DNA of 46,994 nucleotides from the NCBI GenBank assembly GCA_013286045.1, contig JABDGM010000024.1:1-46994 (forward strand). Direction: 5' to 3'. Shown in pieces: positions 26,738 through 35,530 of the stretch. The number at the start of each line of letters is the position of its first letter. Position 1 is the first letter of the stretch. The notes under the pieces are model-generated. The model saw nothing but the letters and a program-made list of their open reading frames with translations, was not told the origin of the DNA and did not search any database. This DNA comes from Planctomycetota bacterium (GTDB lineage Bacteria; Planctomycetota; Planctomycetia; Pirellulales; Lacipirellulaceae). The position numbers and the translations under genes were made by a program.

Positions 26738-26890
26738 GCGGGCCGTCCCGGTACTCCGGATGAAGTGGCCACTGAAGCCGCACTTCTGATTGGCACGGAC
26801 GGCGGATTTATCACGGGCAGTGACAGTCTGATCGATGGGGGAGTTACCGCAGCCTACTGGTACGGAGAGCTTGCTCCTATCGCTTGTTAA
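26738..26890 (+). pseudogene. SDR (short-chain dehydrogenase) C-terminal fragment
   Basis: The frame reads RPGTPDEVATEAALLIG, then GFITGSDSLIDGGVTAAY, the classic C-terminal end of an SDR oxidoreductase. The nucleotide-binding part, active-site Tyr/Lys and the rest are absent upstream; there the frame continues in unrelated sequence. A remnant of a lost or transferred gene. Confidence 0.7.
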
Positions 26891-26925
26891 CGAGTCTCAC
26901 GTTTCGACAAGTTGTTGGTACTTTT

Positions 26926-27166
26926 CTATGCGGCCCCCGCGTCGCCGGAAACAGCAGACGGCATTCGTAAATATCAGCAAGACCGCGTGTCGCTGGCTCG
27001 GGAACGGCAGAATTCACTATGGCACCCGCGCCGCTGCCAGCGGTTTGGCCGAAGTGGCGCACCAGACGTCGCAGTCTGCTCGGGTGTACGTCGTGCCGAG
27101 ACCGTTGCGCCACACCACGTAGTCGGGCGGCCTCAATGACATCATTGTGGTTGTAGTCGCCGGGCA
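26926..27166 (-). pseudogene. Decayed dockerin/PEP-CTERM gene end
   Basis: Reading on the minus strand: VPGDYNHNDVIEAA in one frame, then (one base shift) DYVVWRNGLGTTYTRADCDVW in a second, then (another shift) RHFGQTAGSGAG and VPEPAT in the first frame again. That is the C-terminal layout of planctomycete surface proteins (dockerin-like then PEP-CTERM), with two compensating frameshifts and several replaced residues. The hydrophobic span expected after VPEPAT is also lost. A remnant, transcribed against its neighbours. Confidence 0.7.
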
Positions 27167-27457
27167 CTTGGACCGAGCGGAGACGACGCCCGGCGTCTTG
27201 ATACTCATCGTTTCGAATACCACCGCACTGGTCGGCATTACACCGCGCAGGCGCTTTTACGAACAAGACCGTCGTGAAAAAAACTTTTCAATGAGACACA
27301 ATGTCGGATACGTAGAAAATATGATTCGCAAAACCGCGCCGGTTGATTGCCGCGAGAACACAAATAGCACATATTGCTCGTTGCCCCTTGAAGTTTCGGT
27401 TGGGTCAGGAGATTGGTGTAAAAGAACAATCCATAAATTAGGTTGGAGCGACAAGCG

Positions 27458-29563
27458 ATGAAACAGCTGTGTTGGGCGGACCGGCGATTCGCATATTCAG
27501 TATGCGTGCTTATTTTCGTTCTACCTTTGTGCGTGTGGGCGGATACGGCGCCAAATCCCTTGCAGTCCGCGTATTGGCGATTCGAAGAAGGTACCAATTT
27601 TTCCAGCGTGAACTCTGCTACGCCAAATACGGTTCTCGACTCGATCAATCAGAACCACCTGAGCGCCTTCGCGCCCGGCACTGCGCCTGCCTACACGAGC
27701 GAGGTGCCGCCCACGCCTCTAAAAAGCGGCTTACCAGATACGCTCGCGCTGGATTTTATTCCGCACACGGGTGGCGGTGACGACTTATTTACCGCCTTCA
27801 ACCCCACCAGTCCAAGTATCTCCAAGATCAACAACGGAACGATCGCCGCAGGTGGCGGCTTCACGCTCGAGGCGGCGTTCAAATCGAATAACACGAGCAC
27901 CTTCGCCGCCATCGCAAGCAAGGAGGGCCGGCCTGGCGGCAGTCGTCCCGAACAAACTCTGGAACTAAAAACACGCGGCGACAACTCACAGCTTCAAATT
28001 GAATTGTGGGATGGCAGCGGCTCCTTGAAACAAGTGTCGTCGGTGGCGCCGCTCAACGTCTCGCAGTGGTATTACGTAGCGGTCGTTGATACCGGCTCGA
28101 CGCTTTCCCTATATCTCGATTCCAATACTGGGGCAGGTTACCAGTTGCAAGGTTCGGTGCCTGTAAGCGGAGCGCTATACCAAGCGGTACCTGCAAACCC
28201 GAGTTGGGACAATTCGTGGACTGTCGGGCGGGGCCAATATAACGGAACGCCAGCCGATTGGTTCGACGGGATCATCGACGAGGTTCGGTTATCGAACACG
28301 GCACTCTCACCGTCACAATTCTTGTTTGCACCCGCCAGCACCGTTTTAGCTGGCGACTACAACAATAATGGGAAAGTGGATGCCGCCGACTACGTTCTGT
28401 GGCGCAACGGTGGACCCCTGCAGAACGAAACCGTAACGCCGGGCGTCGTGACGCCAGAAGACTATACCGTGTGGCGGTCCAACTTTGGGAATGGGTCGCC
28501 TGGAGCGGGTTCCTCCGCGTCTGTTCCCGAACCCGCAAGTTGGATGCTGCTGATCTTTGCCGCCGTCGCATTGGCAACGATACGCGTTCGGCAGCCGGTG
28601 TTGAGTCAACTTTGCGGTCTGCTTTTCATCCTATTTACGACCGCGGGTTCGGCGTTTGCGAACACCGCGCCAAATCCATTGGAGTCGGCCTACTGGAGAT
28701 TTGAAGAAGGGACAAACGGCTCGGCCGTCAATTCTGGTGTCGCAGATCCAATTCACGATTCGATCAATCAGAACCACTTGGATGCGTTTGCGGCCACCAC
28801 CGCCCCCGTGTATACGAGCAGCGTCCCGCCCAAGCCGCTGAAGAGCGGACTTCCCAATACACTTGCGCTGGATTTCGCGCCGGGCGCGAGCGGCGGCGAG
28901 GATCTGTACACGCAGTTCAATGATGGAGACGGCGGAAAAGGTTTAGCGAAGCACATCAACGACGGCATTATAGCGCCCGGCGGCGGTTTCACGATCGAAG
29001 CGGCATTCAACACGAATAACCCTGCTCGATACGCAGCGATTATCGGCAAGGAGGGTCAGCCTGGAGGAAGCCGCCCCGTTGAAACGTTGGAGGTCAAAAC
29101 GCGAGCCGATAACTCCAAGCTGCAAATCGAAATCTGGGACGGAAACGGCGTCGACACACAGGTATCATCACTCGCTCCGATCAATGCCGCACAATGGTAC
29201 TATGCAGCTGTCGTCGATACCGGTTCCACACTCTCGCTCTACCTTGATTCCGGTAGCGGGTATCAATTGCAGGGGTCGATTGCCGTTACCGGGGCACTAT
29301 TTCAAGGCGTCCCTTCGAATCCGCTGTGGGACGCGTCCTGGACGGTCGGTCGCGGGCAATACGGTGGCGGTGCTACCGATTGGTTTGACGGCAAGATCGA
29401 TGAGGTGCGAATTACGAACTCGGCGCTGACGCCATCGCAATTCGAGTTTGCACCGGCTGGCGGCGGAGCGAGCGCCGCCGTACCTGAGCCCGGAGCGGCG
29501 GCGCTAATTGCGCTGGCTATCGCATCGTTAATCACGAATGGTCGCGGCAGACGCGATGTTTAA
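27458..29563 (+). CDS. In-frame fusion of two LamG PEP-CTERM proteins
   Basis: 701 residues with an internal repeat of a full exported-protein layout. First half: signal peptide 1-28 (VWA-DT), LamG/concanavalin-type domain (about 35-295, starting YWRFEEGTN), dockerin-like unit GDYNNNGKVDAADYVLWRNG at 299, and a PEP-CTERM tail: VPEPA (356-360), hydrophobic run, arginine. Then a second hydrophobic stretch SQLCGLLFILFTTAGSAFA that ends at Ala401 as a signal peptide would. Second half: NTAPNPLESAYWRFEEGTN, a second LamG domain closely matching the first, and a final VPEPG (675) tail with basic end. The second half lacks the dockerin. Start ATG 27458 follows GGAG. Likely a carbohydrate-binding surface protein; the internal sorting signals are unusual. 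Confidence 0.8.
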   Translation: MKQLCWADRRFAYSVCVLIFVLPLCVWADTAPNPLQSAYWRFEEGTNFSSVNSATPNTVLDSINQNHLSAFAPGTAPAYTSEVPPTPLKSGLPDTLALDFIPHTGGGDDLFTAFNPTSPSISKINNGTIAAGGGFTLEAAFKSNNTSTFAAIASKEGRPGGSRPEQTLELKTRGDNSQLQIELWDGSGSLKQVSSVAPLNVSQWYYVAVVDTGSTLSLYLDSNTGAGYQLQGSVPVSGALYQAVPANPSWDNSWTVGRGQYNGTPADWFDGIIDEVRLSNTALSPSQFLFAPASTVLAGDYNNNGKVDAADYVLWRNGGPLQNETVTPGVVTPEDYTVWRSNFGNGSPGAGSSASVPEPASWMLLIFAAVALATIRVRQPVLSQLCGLLFILFTTAGSAFANTAPNPLESAYWRFEEGTNGSAVNSGVADPIHDSINQNHLDAFAATTAPVYTSSVPPKPLKSGLPNTLALDFAPGASGGEDLYTQFNDGDGGKGLAKHINDGIIAPGGGFTIEAAFNTNNPARYAAIIGKEGQPGGSRPVETLEVKTRADNSKLQIEIWDGNGVDTQVSSLAPINAAQWYYAAVVDTGSTLSLYLDSGSGYQLQGSIAVTGALFQGVPSNPLWDASWTVGRGQYGGGATDWFDGKIDEVRITNSALTPSQFEFAPAGGGASAAVPEPGAAALIALAIASLITNGRGRRDV

Positions 29564-29629
29564 TTCGATAAGGGAAGAGGCGGCGTTTCATTACTAGGTT
29601 GGACGGATAGTACTAAGACGGGAGAGCCA

Positions 29630-30574
29630 ATGATGAACCTTCGAAAAGTGTTATGGTCGGCTGTACTGTGGGTGGTCGCCTCCGCTACGGTCGCTCAAGC
29701 GGCGACCTCGGCCTATTGGAGATTCGAAGATCTTCCGGATGGCAGTCTGGTGCCGGCCGGCAACAATACTGTGCCCGATTCCTCGGGAAATAACAGCCCG
29801 TTGCAAACTTTTGATCCGACGTTTACTTCACCCAGTTATTCGTCCCTTGTTTCGCCTCTGCCGCTGCGAAGTGGACTGCCAAACACGAGGTCGTTGGATT
29901 TCGGTCCGGGCGGAGATGACGCCGGGCTCAATGACGACATTTTTACAACCGCCGATAAGTCGATCAGTGCCAAGCTTTTCAACGCAGTCACCGTTGAAGT
30001 AGCGTTCAGGATGGACAGCATCGGCGGCTTCCAAGCGATCCTTGGCAAAGATGGTAAACCACTTGGAGACGCGCCAGGCGAGGACGACAGTCCGATTCCA
30101 CCGTTCAAGATCTCGGTTCGAGGCGACGATTTTCCGAATGCCGTTCCTAACCAATTGTTCGTGGAGTGGATCGACGGCGATGCAACGCTTAGCAGCGATG
30201 ATCACTTTTTGGCCTCCGGCCAGACCGTCGTAGCTAATAAATGGTATCACGTGGCCGTTACGATTAATGCAACGGACGCCAGCCTGTACATTGCCGGCGA
30301 AACCGGCCCGTACCAGTTGCTAGACCATTCAACTGGCGACTACGCAGGCCCGTCGGGTAATGTCATCGCGGCCGAGCCACTTGGATGGACGGTAGGTCGC
30401 GGCGCCTATAACAACAATCCCGCGGATTGGGCTGATGCGCATATCGACGAGGTGAGGATCAGCGACACGGTGCTTACGCCTAATCAATTCCTGTTTGTAG
30501 CGGTTCCTGAACCGAGTTCGGCGGCCTTATGCGTCGTCGGAATGCTCGGAGTGCTGGGCAGGCGGCGGAAGTGA
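29630..30574 (+). CDS. LamG-domain PEP-CTERM surface protein
   Basis: 314 residues, a paralogue of the fused protein next door (67 bases apart, probably co-transcribed). Signal peptide about 1-25 (VAQA-AT), LamG domain (about 27-285) starting SAYWRFEDLPDG and ending ADAHIDEVRISDTVLTPNQFLF, then VPEPS (292-296), a hydrophobic span and GRRRK. All three parts of a PEP-CTERM signal are present, so exosortase-dependent placement at the surface is likely. LamG folds bind glycans or proteins. Start at the ATG 29630 follows GGGAGAG. Confidence 0.85.
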   Translation: MMNLRKVLWSAVLWVVASATVAQAATSAYWRFEDLPDGSLVPAGNNTVPDSSGNNSPLQTFDPTFTSPSYSSLVSPLPLRSGLPNTRSLDFGPGGDDAGLNDDIFTTADKSISAKLFNAVTVEVAFRMDSIGGFQAILGKDGKPLGDAPGEDDSPIPPFKISVRGDDFPNAVPNQLFVEWIDGDATLSSDDHFLASGQTVVANKWYHVAVTINATDASLYIAGETGPYQLLDHSTGDYAGPSGNVIAAEPLGWTVGRGAYNNNPADWADAHIDEVRISDTVLTPNQFLFVAVPEPSSAALCVVGMLGVLGRRRK

Positions 30575-30609
30575 TGATTAATGCGGACGCTTGTTGATGA
30601 TTTCGCGCA

Positions 30610-30641
30610 CATGCCGGCAGCTTTAGTTGGCTGCCGGCATG
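30610..30641 (+). terminator. Rho-independent-type terminator hairpin
   Basis: CATGCCGGCAGC and GCTGCCGGCATG form a perfect 12-bp stem with an eight-base loop, 35 bases after the LamG gene stop. It is followed by CTTTAGG, a poor T-run, so its strength is uncertain. Confidence 0.75.
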
Positions 30642-30704
30642 CTTTAGGATTCAGAGACGGCACGTCCAGCTCCAATATATTTCGAAACGAAATGGCGGTG
30701 TCGG

Positions 30705-31745
30705 ATGCGATCGCGACTTCGGGCGTTCACGCTCGTTGAGCTTTTGGTAGTGATTGCAATTATTGGGATTCTAGTGGCGTTATTGCTGCCCGCAGTTCAA
30801 GCGGCGCGCGAAGCCGCAAGGCGCGCGTCGTGCACGAATCGCCTCAAGCAAATCGCGCTGGCTTGGCATCTCCATAGCGACAGCCACGGTTTCTTGCCCT
30901 CCGGAGGTTGGGGTTATAAATACATGGCCGATCCCGATCGCGGCTTTGGCGAAAAGCAGCCCGGAAGTTGGGCCTTTAGTTGCCTTCCCTATTTGGAAGA
31001 GCAGGCACTCCACGACATAGGCTTGGGAATCACAGATCCCACTCAAAAGAAAACTGCGCTGACCACGTTGAGCAGCGTACCGGTAGCCACGTTTTACTGT
31101 CCTTCTCGGCGGCCTGCCGCTGCAACTCCTAGTTTATATCCCGACCCACAACCCTACTACAACGCGGGTCGCGCCGACGCGCAAGCGCGAAGTGATTACG
31201 CCGCCAATCTGGGTCCAACTTTCAATGATGATCCGAGATTGATCCAGTGGTTGGACGGACCGTCCTCATTCGTGCGCGCCGACCAGGGCATCGGCTTTTA
31301 TCGCGATTCGACCTACTCGGATAATGGAGTAACAAAGAACTGGATGACAAAGATACACGGCATCGTATACCAGGCGTATGAATACAAATTTAAGCAAATT
31401 ACCGATGGAACGGCAAAAACGTATATGGTTGGCGAAAAATATCTGACGCCCGATTGGTACTCGCTTGACCCCAGCATCCAACCTACGCCCGGCGATATTG
31501 CCGATGACCAGAGCTGTTGGGCAGGAGATGATCTCGATATGAGTCGCTTTGCAGACCATAACTATCCGCCCGCTCAGGATCAACCCGGCCTGCAATCGCC
31601 CTATAACTTTGGAAGTGCCCACACAGGTGTTTTTCAAATGGCGATGTGTGACGCATCAGTTCATGGTATCTCATACAACATCGATCCAATGACCCACGAG
31701 CAGCTTGGCAATCGCCGTGACGGCGCCGTCGTCTCAGACTATTAA
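30705..31745 (+). CDS. DUF1559 pseudopilin-like protein
   Basis: 346 residues. Prepilin leader MRSRLRA then [44 protein letters not shown]; the prepilin peptidase site precedes the Phe. The C-terminal element is HTGVFQMAMCDA, the H-X9-D position with Ala in place of the usual Gly. Role unknown, as in the whole family. The EF-hand lipoprotein gene follows on the same strand, in the same arrangement as the DUF1559/lipoprotein pair at 11294-12441. No strong Shine-Dalgarno. Confidence 0.9.
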   Translation: MRSRLRAFTLVELLVVIAIIGILVALLLPAVQAAREAARRASCTNRLKQIALAWHLHSDSHGFLPSGGWGYKYMADPDRGFGEKQPGSWAFSCLPYLEEQALHDIGLGITDPTQKKTALTTLSSVPVATFYCPSRRPAAATPSLYPDPQPYYNAGRADAQARSDYAANLGPTFNDDPRLIQWLDGPSSFVRADQGIGFYRDSTYSDNGVTKNWMTKIHGIVYQAYEYKFKQITDGTAKTYMVGEKYLTPDWYSLDPSIQPTPGDIADDQSCWAGDDLDMSRFADHNYPPAQDQPGLQSPYNFGSAHTGVFQMAMCDASVHGISYNIDPMTHEQLGNRRDGAVVSDY

Positions 31746-31827
31746 CAGTATTCGCAAAATAAATAAGCAAGTGTCGCCGGCAGTTTTTACGAAAAGTACC
31801 GTTCGCCGTGACCGCGGTCGATTCCCA

Positions 31828-32448
31828 GTGAGACCAGCTTGGAAAATCGGACTCCTGCTGGCGCTTGCCTCGATGGGTTGCAGTCGCGGACCCGGGGCAA
31901 TTAGGCCACCGAATGTGAACGCCTCTTCGGCGGCTGCAGCGGCGGTCGAACAGTACGATCGCAACGGGGACGGCAAGTTGTCGAAGGAGGAATGGATGGC
32001 ATCGCCGGACCTCGCGGCGGCAGCCAATCAGTACGACAAGAATGGCGATGGCGAGCTTACCGTCGACGAGATTGCGTCTGGCATCGCCGCCTGGCAAAAA
32101 ACGGGTGTCGGCGCTCGATCTTTGCCATTTGGAATTCGTCTGAACGATCAGCCACTTGCAGGCGCAACTGTTCAATTGGTACCCGCGGCATTTTTAGGGG
32201 ACGGCATGAAAGAAGCGTCGGGCCGCACGAATGCGGGCGGGAGCGGTCAATTCAACATGAAACCCGAGGATCGACCGAAAAATGCCCCCAACATGCCGCT
32301 CATGCAACCTGGCCTGTACCACGTGGTGATCACCCACCCCACGATTAAGATTCCGGCAAAATATAACAGTGCGACGACTCTTGGAATTGAAGTCACGAGC
32401 TCCAATCCTGGATTGGAGGGCGTCAAATGGTCACTCAGTTCAAAGTAA
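31828..32448 (+). CDS. EF-hand lipoprotein with carboxypeptidase-regulatory-like domain
   Basis: About 206 residues from the GTG at 31828: short signal GLLLALASMGCSR with a lipobox-like cysteine, an Ala-rich linker, then two canonical 12-residue EF-hand loops (DRNGDGKLSKEE and DKNGDGELTVDE, with all acidic ligands), which should bind calcium. The C-terminal part (FGIRLNDQPLAGATVQLVPAAFLG ... LYHVVITHPTIKIPAKYN) has the layout of a transthyretin/carboxypeptidase regulatory beta-sandwich. Upstream in-frame starts exist (31705, 31771), but they overlap the DUF1559 gene and lengthen the leader implausibly. The paired DUF1559 gene probably shares its message. Confidence 0.75.
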   Translation: MRPAWKIGLLLALASMGCSRGPGAIRPPNVNASSAAAAAVEQYDRNGDGKLSKEEWMASPDLAAAANQYDKNGDGELTVDEIASGIAAWQKTGVGARSLPFGIRLNDQPLAGATVQLVPAAFLGDGMKEASGRTNAGGSGQFNMKPEDRPKNAPNMPLMQPGLYHVVITHPTIKIPAKYNSATTLGIEVTSSNPGLEGVKWSLSSK

Positions 32449-32480
32449 GCTTCGGGCGACGCGTGCCATAGCGATGTATT

Positions 32481-35045
32481 GTGTATACCTTCCTCAAGTG
32501 GCCTCGTTTCCATGCCAAGTTAAAATTGCCGTGGGTCCCCGCTGGTCTTTTACTGATTCTTTGTTTTGCACTCGCAGGATTGTGGATGGGTCGAAAATTT
32601 AACATCCGGGGCCACTGGGCCCGGTTGGGATTTGAGAACCTTGAGCCCCGGCTAACGCTATCGGGCATCGGCCTTACCGCTCAGTACTTTCACAACAGCG
32701 ACTTCACCGGTCTCGCAGAAACGCGCGTCGAAAATATTTCACACAACTGGGGCACGGGTAGCCCCGCTGCCGGTGTCGACGCCGATAGTTTCAGCATCCG
32801 TTGGACCGGGCAGGTCGCGCCCGCCTACAGCGAGACGTATACTTTCCAGGCGCTCAGCGACGAAGGCGTCCGTGTTTGGATAGATGGAAAGCTGGTCATC
32901 GACGACTGGACTGCGCACATTCGCCGTAATCAGCAGGGCTCAATCGCCCTTCAAGCCGGTCAACTGTACGATATTCGCGTCGATTACTTCGAAGGGACCG
33001 GCAACGCACAAATCGAGCTATCCTGGTCGAGCGCAAGCCAGCCGCTGCAAGTAATCCCAGCCAGCAGCCTGTACGAGAGCCCGTCTGGAATCCTGGGAAG
33101 TTACAGTGACACGTCCGGCCACACGGTGTCGCGCGTCGACCCTACGATCGATTTCGATTGGGGATCAACATCGCCCGATCCTGGACTTAATGCCGACGGA
33201 TTTTCCGCAGCCTGGTCTGGCCAGCTTCGTCCGAATTACAGCGAGCAATACACATTCTCCACCATCAGCGACGAGCGCGTACGAGTTTGGATCGACAATG
33301 AGTTGGTAATTGACAACTGGACTCCTCATACGGCGATTGAAAACCAGGGCATTAAATCGCTCGAAGCCGGCAAATGGTACGACTTGCGCGTCGAGTACGA
33401 AGACGATACTGGCCCCGCTGAAATGAAGCTCCAGTGGTCTAGCTCCAGCGAAACCGGTGCCGGCAACTTTGAGGTTATTCCTACAACGAGCTTACGGGCG
33501 ATGAAATATGCACCGGTCACATTTCAGAACCCACTGGGCCCCGGCGCGGATCCATTCGTTGTGCAGTACGACGGCTACTATTATTTGACCATGACCACCG
33601 ACGGCCAATCGGTCCAGATCACCCGCACCAAGTCGCTCGAAGATATCACGCCTAACAATCCCGCGAGCGTGTCCGTCGTCGCTTGGAACGCTCCCGCGGG
33701 AACCGCCTACTCCAGTCAAGTGTGGGCCCCCGAGCTGCACCACATCGGCGCTAATTGGTACATCTACGTTGCGGCCTCCGACGGCAACAACGCCAATCAC
33801 CGGATGCAGGTCCTCGAGCGCGATGATCCTGATCCATTCGGTCCTTTCTATTACAAAGCACAACTCGCCGCGACCACCGATCGATTTGCGATCGATGGTA
33901 CCGTGCTTGAATGGCAAAACAGTTTGTACTTTGTCTGGTCCGGTTGGCCAGGATTTACCGATGGCCAGCAAAATCTATACATCGCCGAAATGCGAAATCC
34001 TTGGACGCTCCGCGGTGACCGCGTCCTGATCAGTACTCCCCAGTATGCTTGGGAGAAGAACGGGCTTCCGATCAATGAGGGCCCGGAAGTCCTGATTGAC
34101 AACGGCCACCTACAAATCATTTACTCTGCGAGCGGGTACTGGACTCCGCAGTATGCGTTGGGAGAGCTTACCTACAACGGAACCGGTTCACTACTTAGCG
34201 CTGCTTCGTGGATAAAATCTGCCCTGCCCGTATTCGCGCCCACGTCGCAAGTCGCAGGCGTCGGCCACGCGTCATTTACGAAATCGCCGGACGGGACCGA
34301 AGATTGGATCGTTTATCATGCCCACGCGAATCCCACGGTCTTCAACGAAGATCGCGTCGTCCGTATTCAGCCCTTTACGTTCTTTCCAGATGGTTCACCC
34401 AATTTCGGATCACCGCTACCACCGGGCCAGGCCATTCCGGTACCATCGGGACTTCCCGATCCCGAACGCACGATTGTCACTGGCGACTATAACGCGGACG
34501 GCCTAGTCAATTCGCTTGATTATGGAGTGTGGAGAGCCACGTTTGCCACGCAACTGTTCCAGGGCACGTCGGCCGATGGGAACGGCGGCGGGACCGTCGA
34601 CGCATCGGATTATGTCCTTTGGCGAAATGCTATGTCGGCTGGTTTGGACGCCGTCGCCGCGCGCAAAATCTCCGCCACGCCTGCCACCATAGTGAACTCG
34701 ATGGGCCTCCAGGCATCGAATAGCTTAGTGACGAAAGGGCCGCTAGCTGAGACGATCAGACCGCCCTTCGGTGATGTAGACCGAATCGCGCCTAGGTTAG
34801 TCGCACAGTTCTCGTGGTCAGACGACCATAAAACGAGCAACCACGTGTTAATTGACGTCGCATTTGCGTATTGGCCTTCCGCGCAACTACGCTTACTGAG
34901 CTGGTTGAGAACGGGTGACCTCGGCGAGCGAAAACACACCAAAGTTCCTCGTACCGACGACGCTTGGAAACAGTCTGAAATGCGATCGATTGATGAGCCG
35001 CCACAGCCTATTATGGTGAAACTATTATCTCTGGAACGCCGCTAG
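32481..35045 (+). CDS. LEPR-XLL surface protein: two PA14-type domains, GH43 and dockerin
   Basis: 854 residues. Order: N-terminal hydrophobic leader (about 20-36), an LEPR-XLL sorting motif (FENLEPRLTLSG, LEPR at 54-57), PA14-like domain (about 65-195: SIRWTGQVAPAYSETYTF, GVRVWIDGKLVIDDW), a second PA14-like domain (about 205-330), a GH43 five-bladed propeller (about 345-655) with Asp357 (GADPFV), Asp472 (FAIDGTV) and Glu533 (INEGPEV) where the general base, pKa modulator and acid of GH43 belong, then a dockerin-like pair (about 668-727: GDYNADGLVNSLDY, DASDYVLWRNAM) and a 120-residue tail of unknown kind. It should bind and cut arabinan/xylan-type polysaccharides. Start codon GTG 32481. Follows the EF-hand lipoprotein by 32 bases. 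Confidence 0.85.
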   Translation: MYTFLKWPRFHAKLKLPWVPAGLLLILCFALAGLWMGRKFNIRGHWARLGFENLEPRLTLSGIGLTAQYFHNSDFTGLAETRVENISHNWGTGSPAAGVDADSFSIRWTGQVAPAYSETYTFQALSDEGVRVWIDGKLVIDDWTAHIRRNQQGSIALQAGQLYDIRVDYFEGTGNAQIELSWSSASQPLQVIPASSLYESPSGILGSYSDTSGHTVSRVDPTIDFDWGSTSPDPGLNADGFSAAWSGQLRPNYSEQYTFSTISDERVRVWIDNELVIDNWTPHTAIENQGIKSLEAGKWYDLRVEYEDDTGPAEMKLQWSSSSETGAGNFEVIPTTSLRAMKYAPVTFQNPLGPGADPFVVQYDGYYYLTMTTDGQSVQITRTKSLEDITPNNPASVSVVAWNAPAGTAYSSQVWAPELHHIGANWYIYVAASDGNNANHRMQVLERDDPDPFGPFYYKAQLAATTDRFAIDGTVLEWQNSLYFVWSGWPGFTDGQQNLYIAEMRNPWTLRGDRVLISTPQYAWEKNGLPINEGPEVLIDNGHLQIIYSASGYWTPQYALGELTYNGTGSLLSAASWIKSALPVFAPTSQVAGVGHASFTKSPDGTEDWIVYHAHANPTVFNEDRVVRIQPFTFFPDGSPNFGSPLPPGQAIPVPSGLPDPERTIVTGDYNADGLVNSLDYGVWRATFATQLFQGTSADGNGGGTVDASDYVLWRNAMSAGLDAVAARKISATPATIVNSMGLQASNSLVTKGPLAETIRPPFGDVDRIAPRLVAQFSWSDDHKTSNHVLIDVAFAYWPSAQLRLLSWLRTGDLGERKHTKVPRTDDAWKQSEMRSIDEPPQPIMVKLLSLERR

Positions 35046-35530
35046 CGGTATGCGCTGTATTTAGATCGCGGCGAAAATGCTTTGCTTGCCGACCGCATCG
35101 GGAGAAACGTGTGTCGCGACCGTCGATTGTTGGTGTGTCTCGCTGAAACGAATTCTAACGGGTAGATGAGACGTCGGGCTTTCCTAACAGCCGCACACTG
35201 TACGTATCTAACAAATGTCATGCCCTTCTTTGCCACTTGAGCCAGCGTGAGTTGCCGACTTCGTTGTGTATCTCACCCCGCCCGAGCCGGCAAAAGGGCC
35301 TGCATCTGCAGGCGGTCGCAATGTCTGGAGTCACGCTTGACAGTTTCTGAACCGATCCTCGAATTCCGGATTCAAGAAACACACTTTGCCACGATGGTGG
35401 CATACAGGCGGGTTACTTGGGGCCTCTAGTATCCTCGACCGACCCTGAAAAAGTCTTTTAATTGATTAAATCACTGCACGTGAAATCAGTGCTCTGACTT
35501 GCAGTTCCGCTTTGTCCAACGAAAAGTGAT
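35046..35530. other. Intergenic, no gene seen
   Basis: The 485 bases between the converging GH43 and BON genes hold no recognisable gene, hairpin or repeat. The short ORFs are random by content. Confidence 0.4.
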
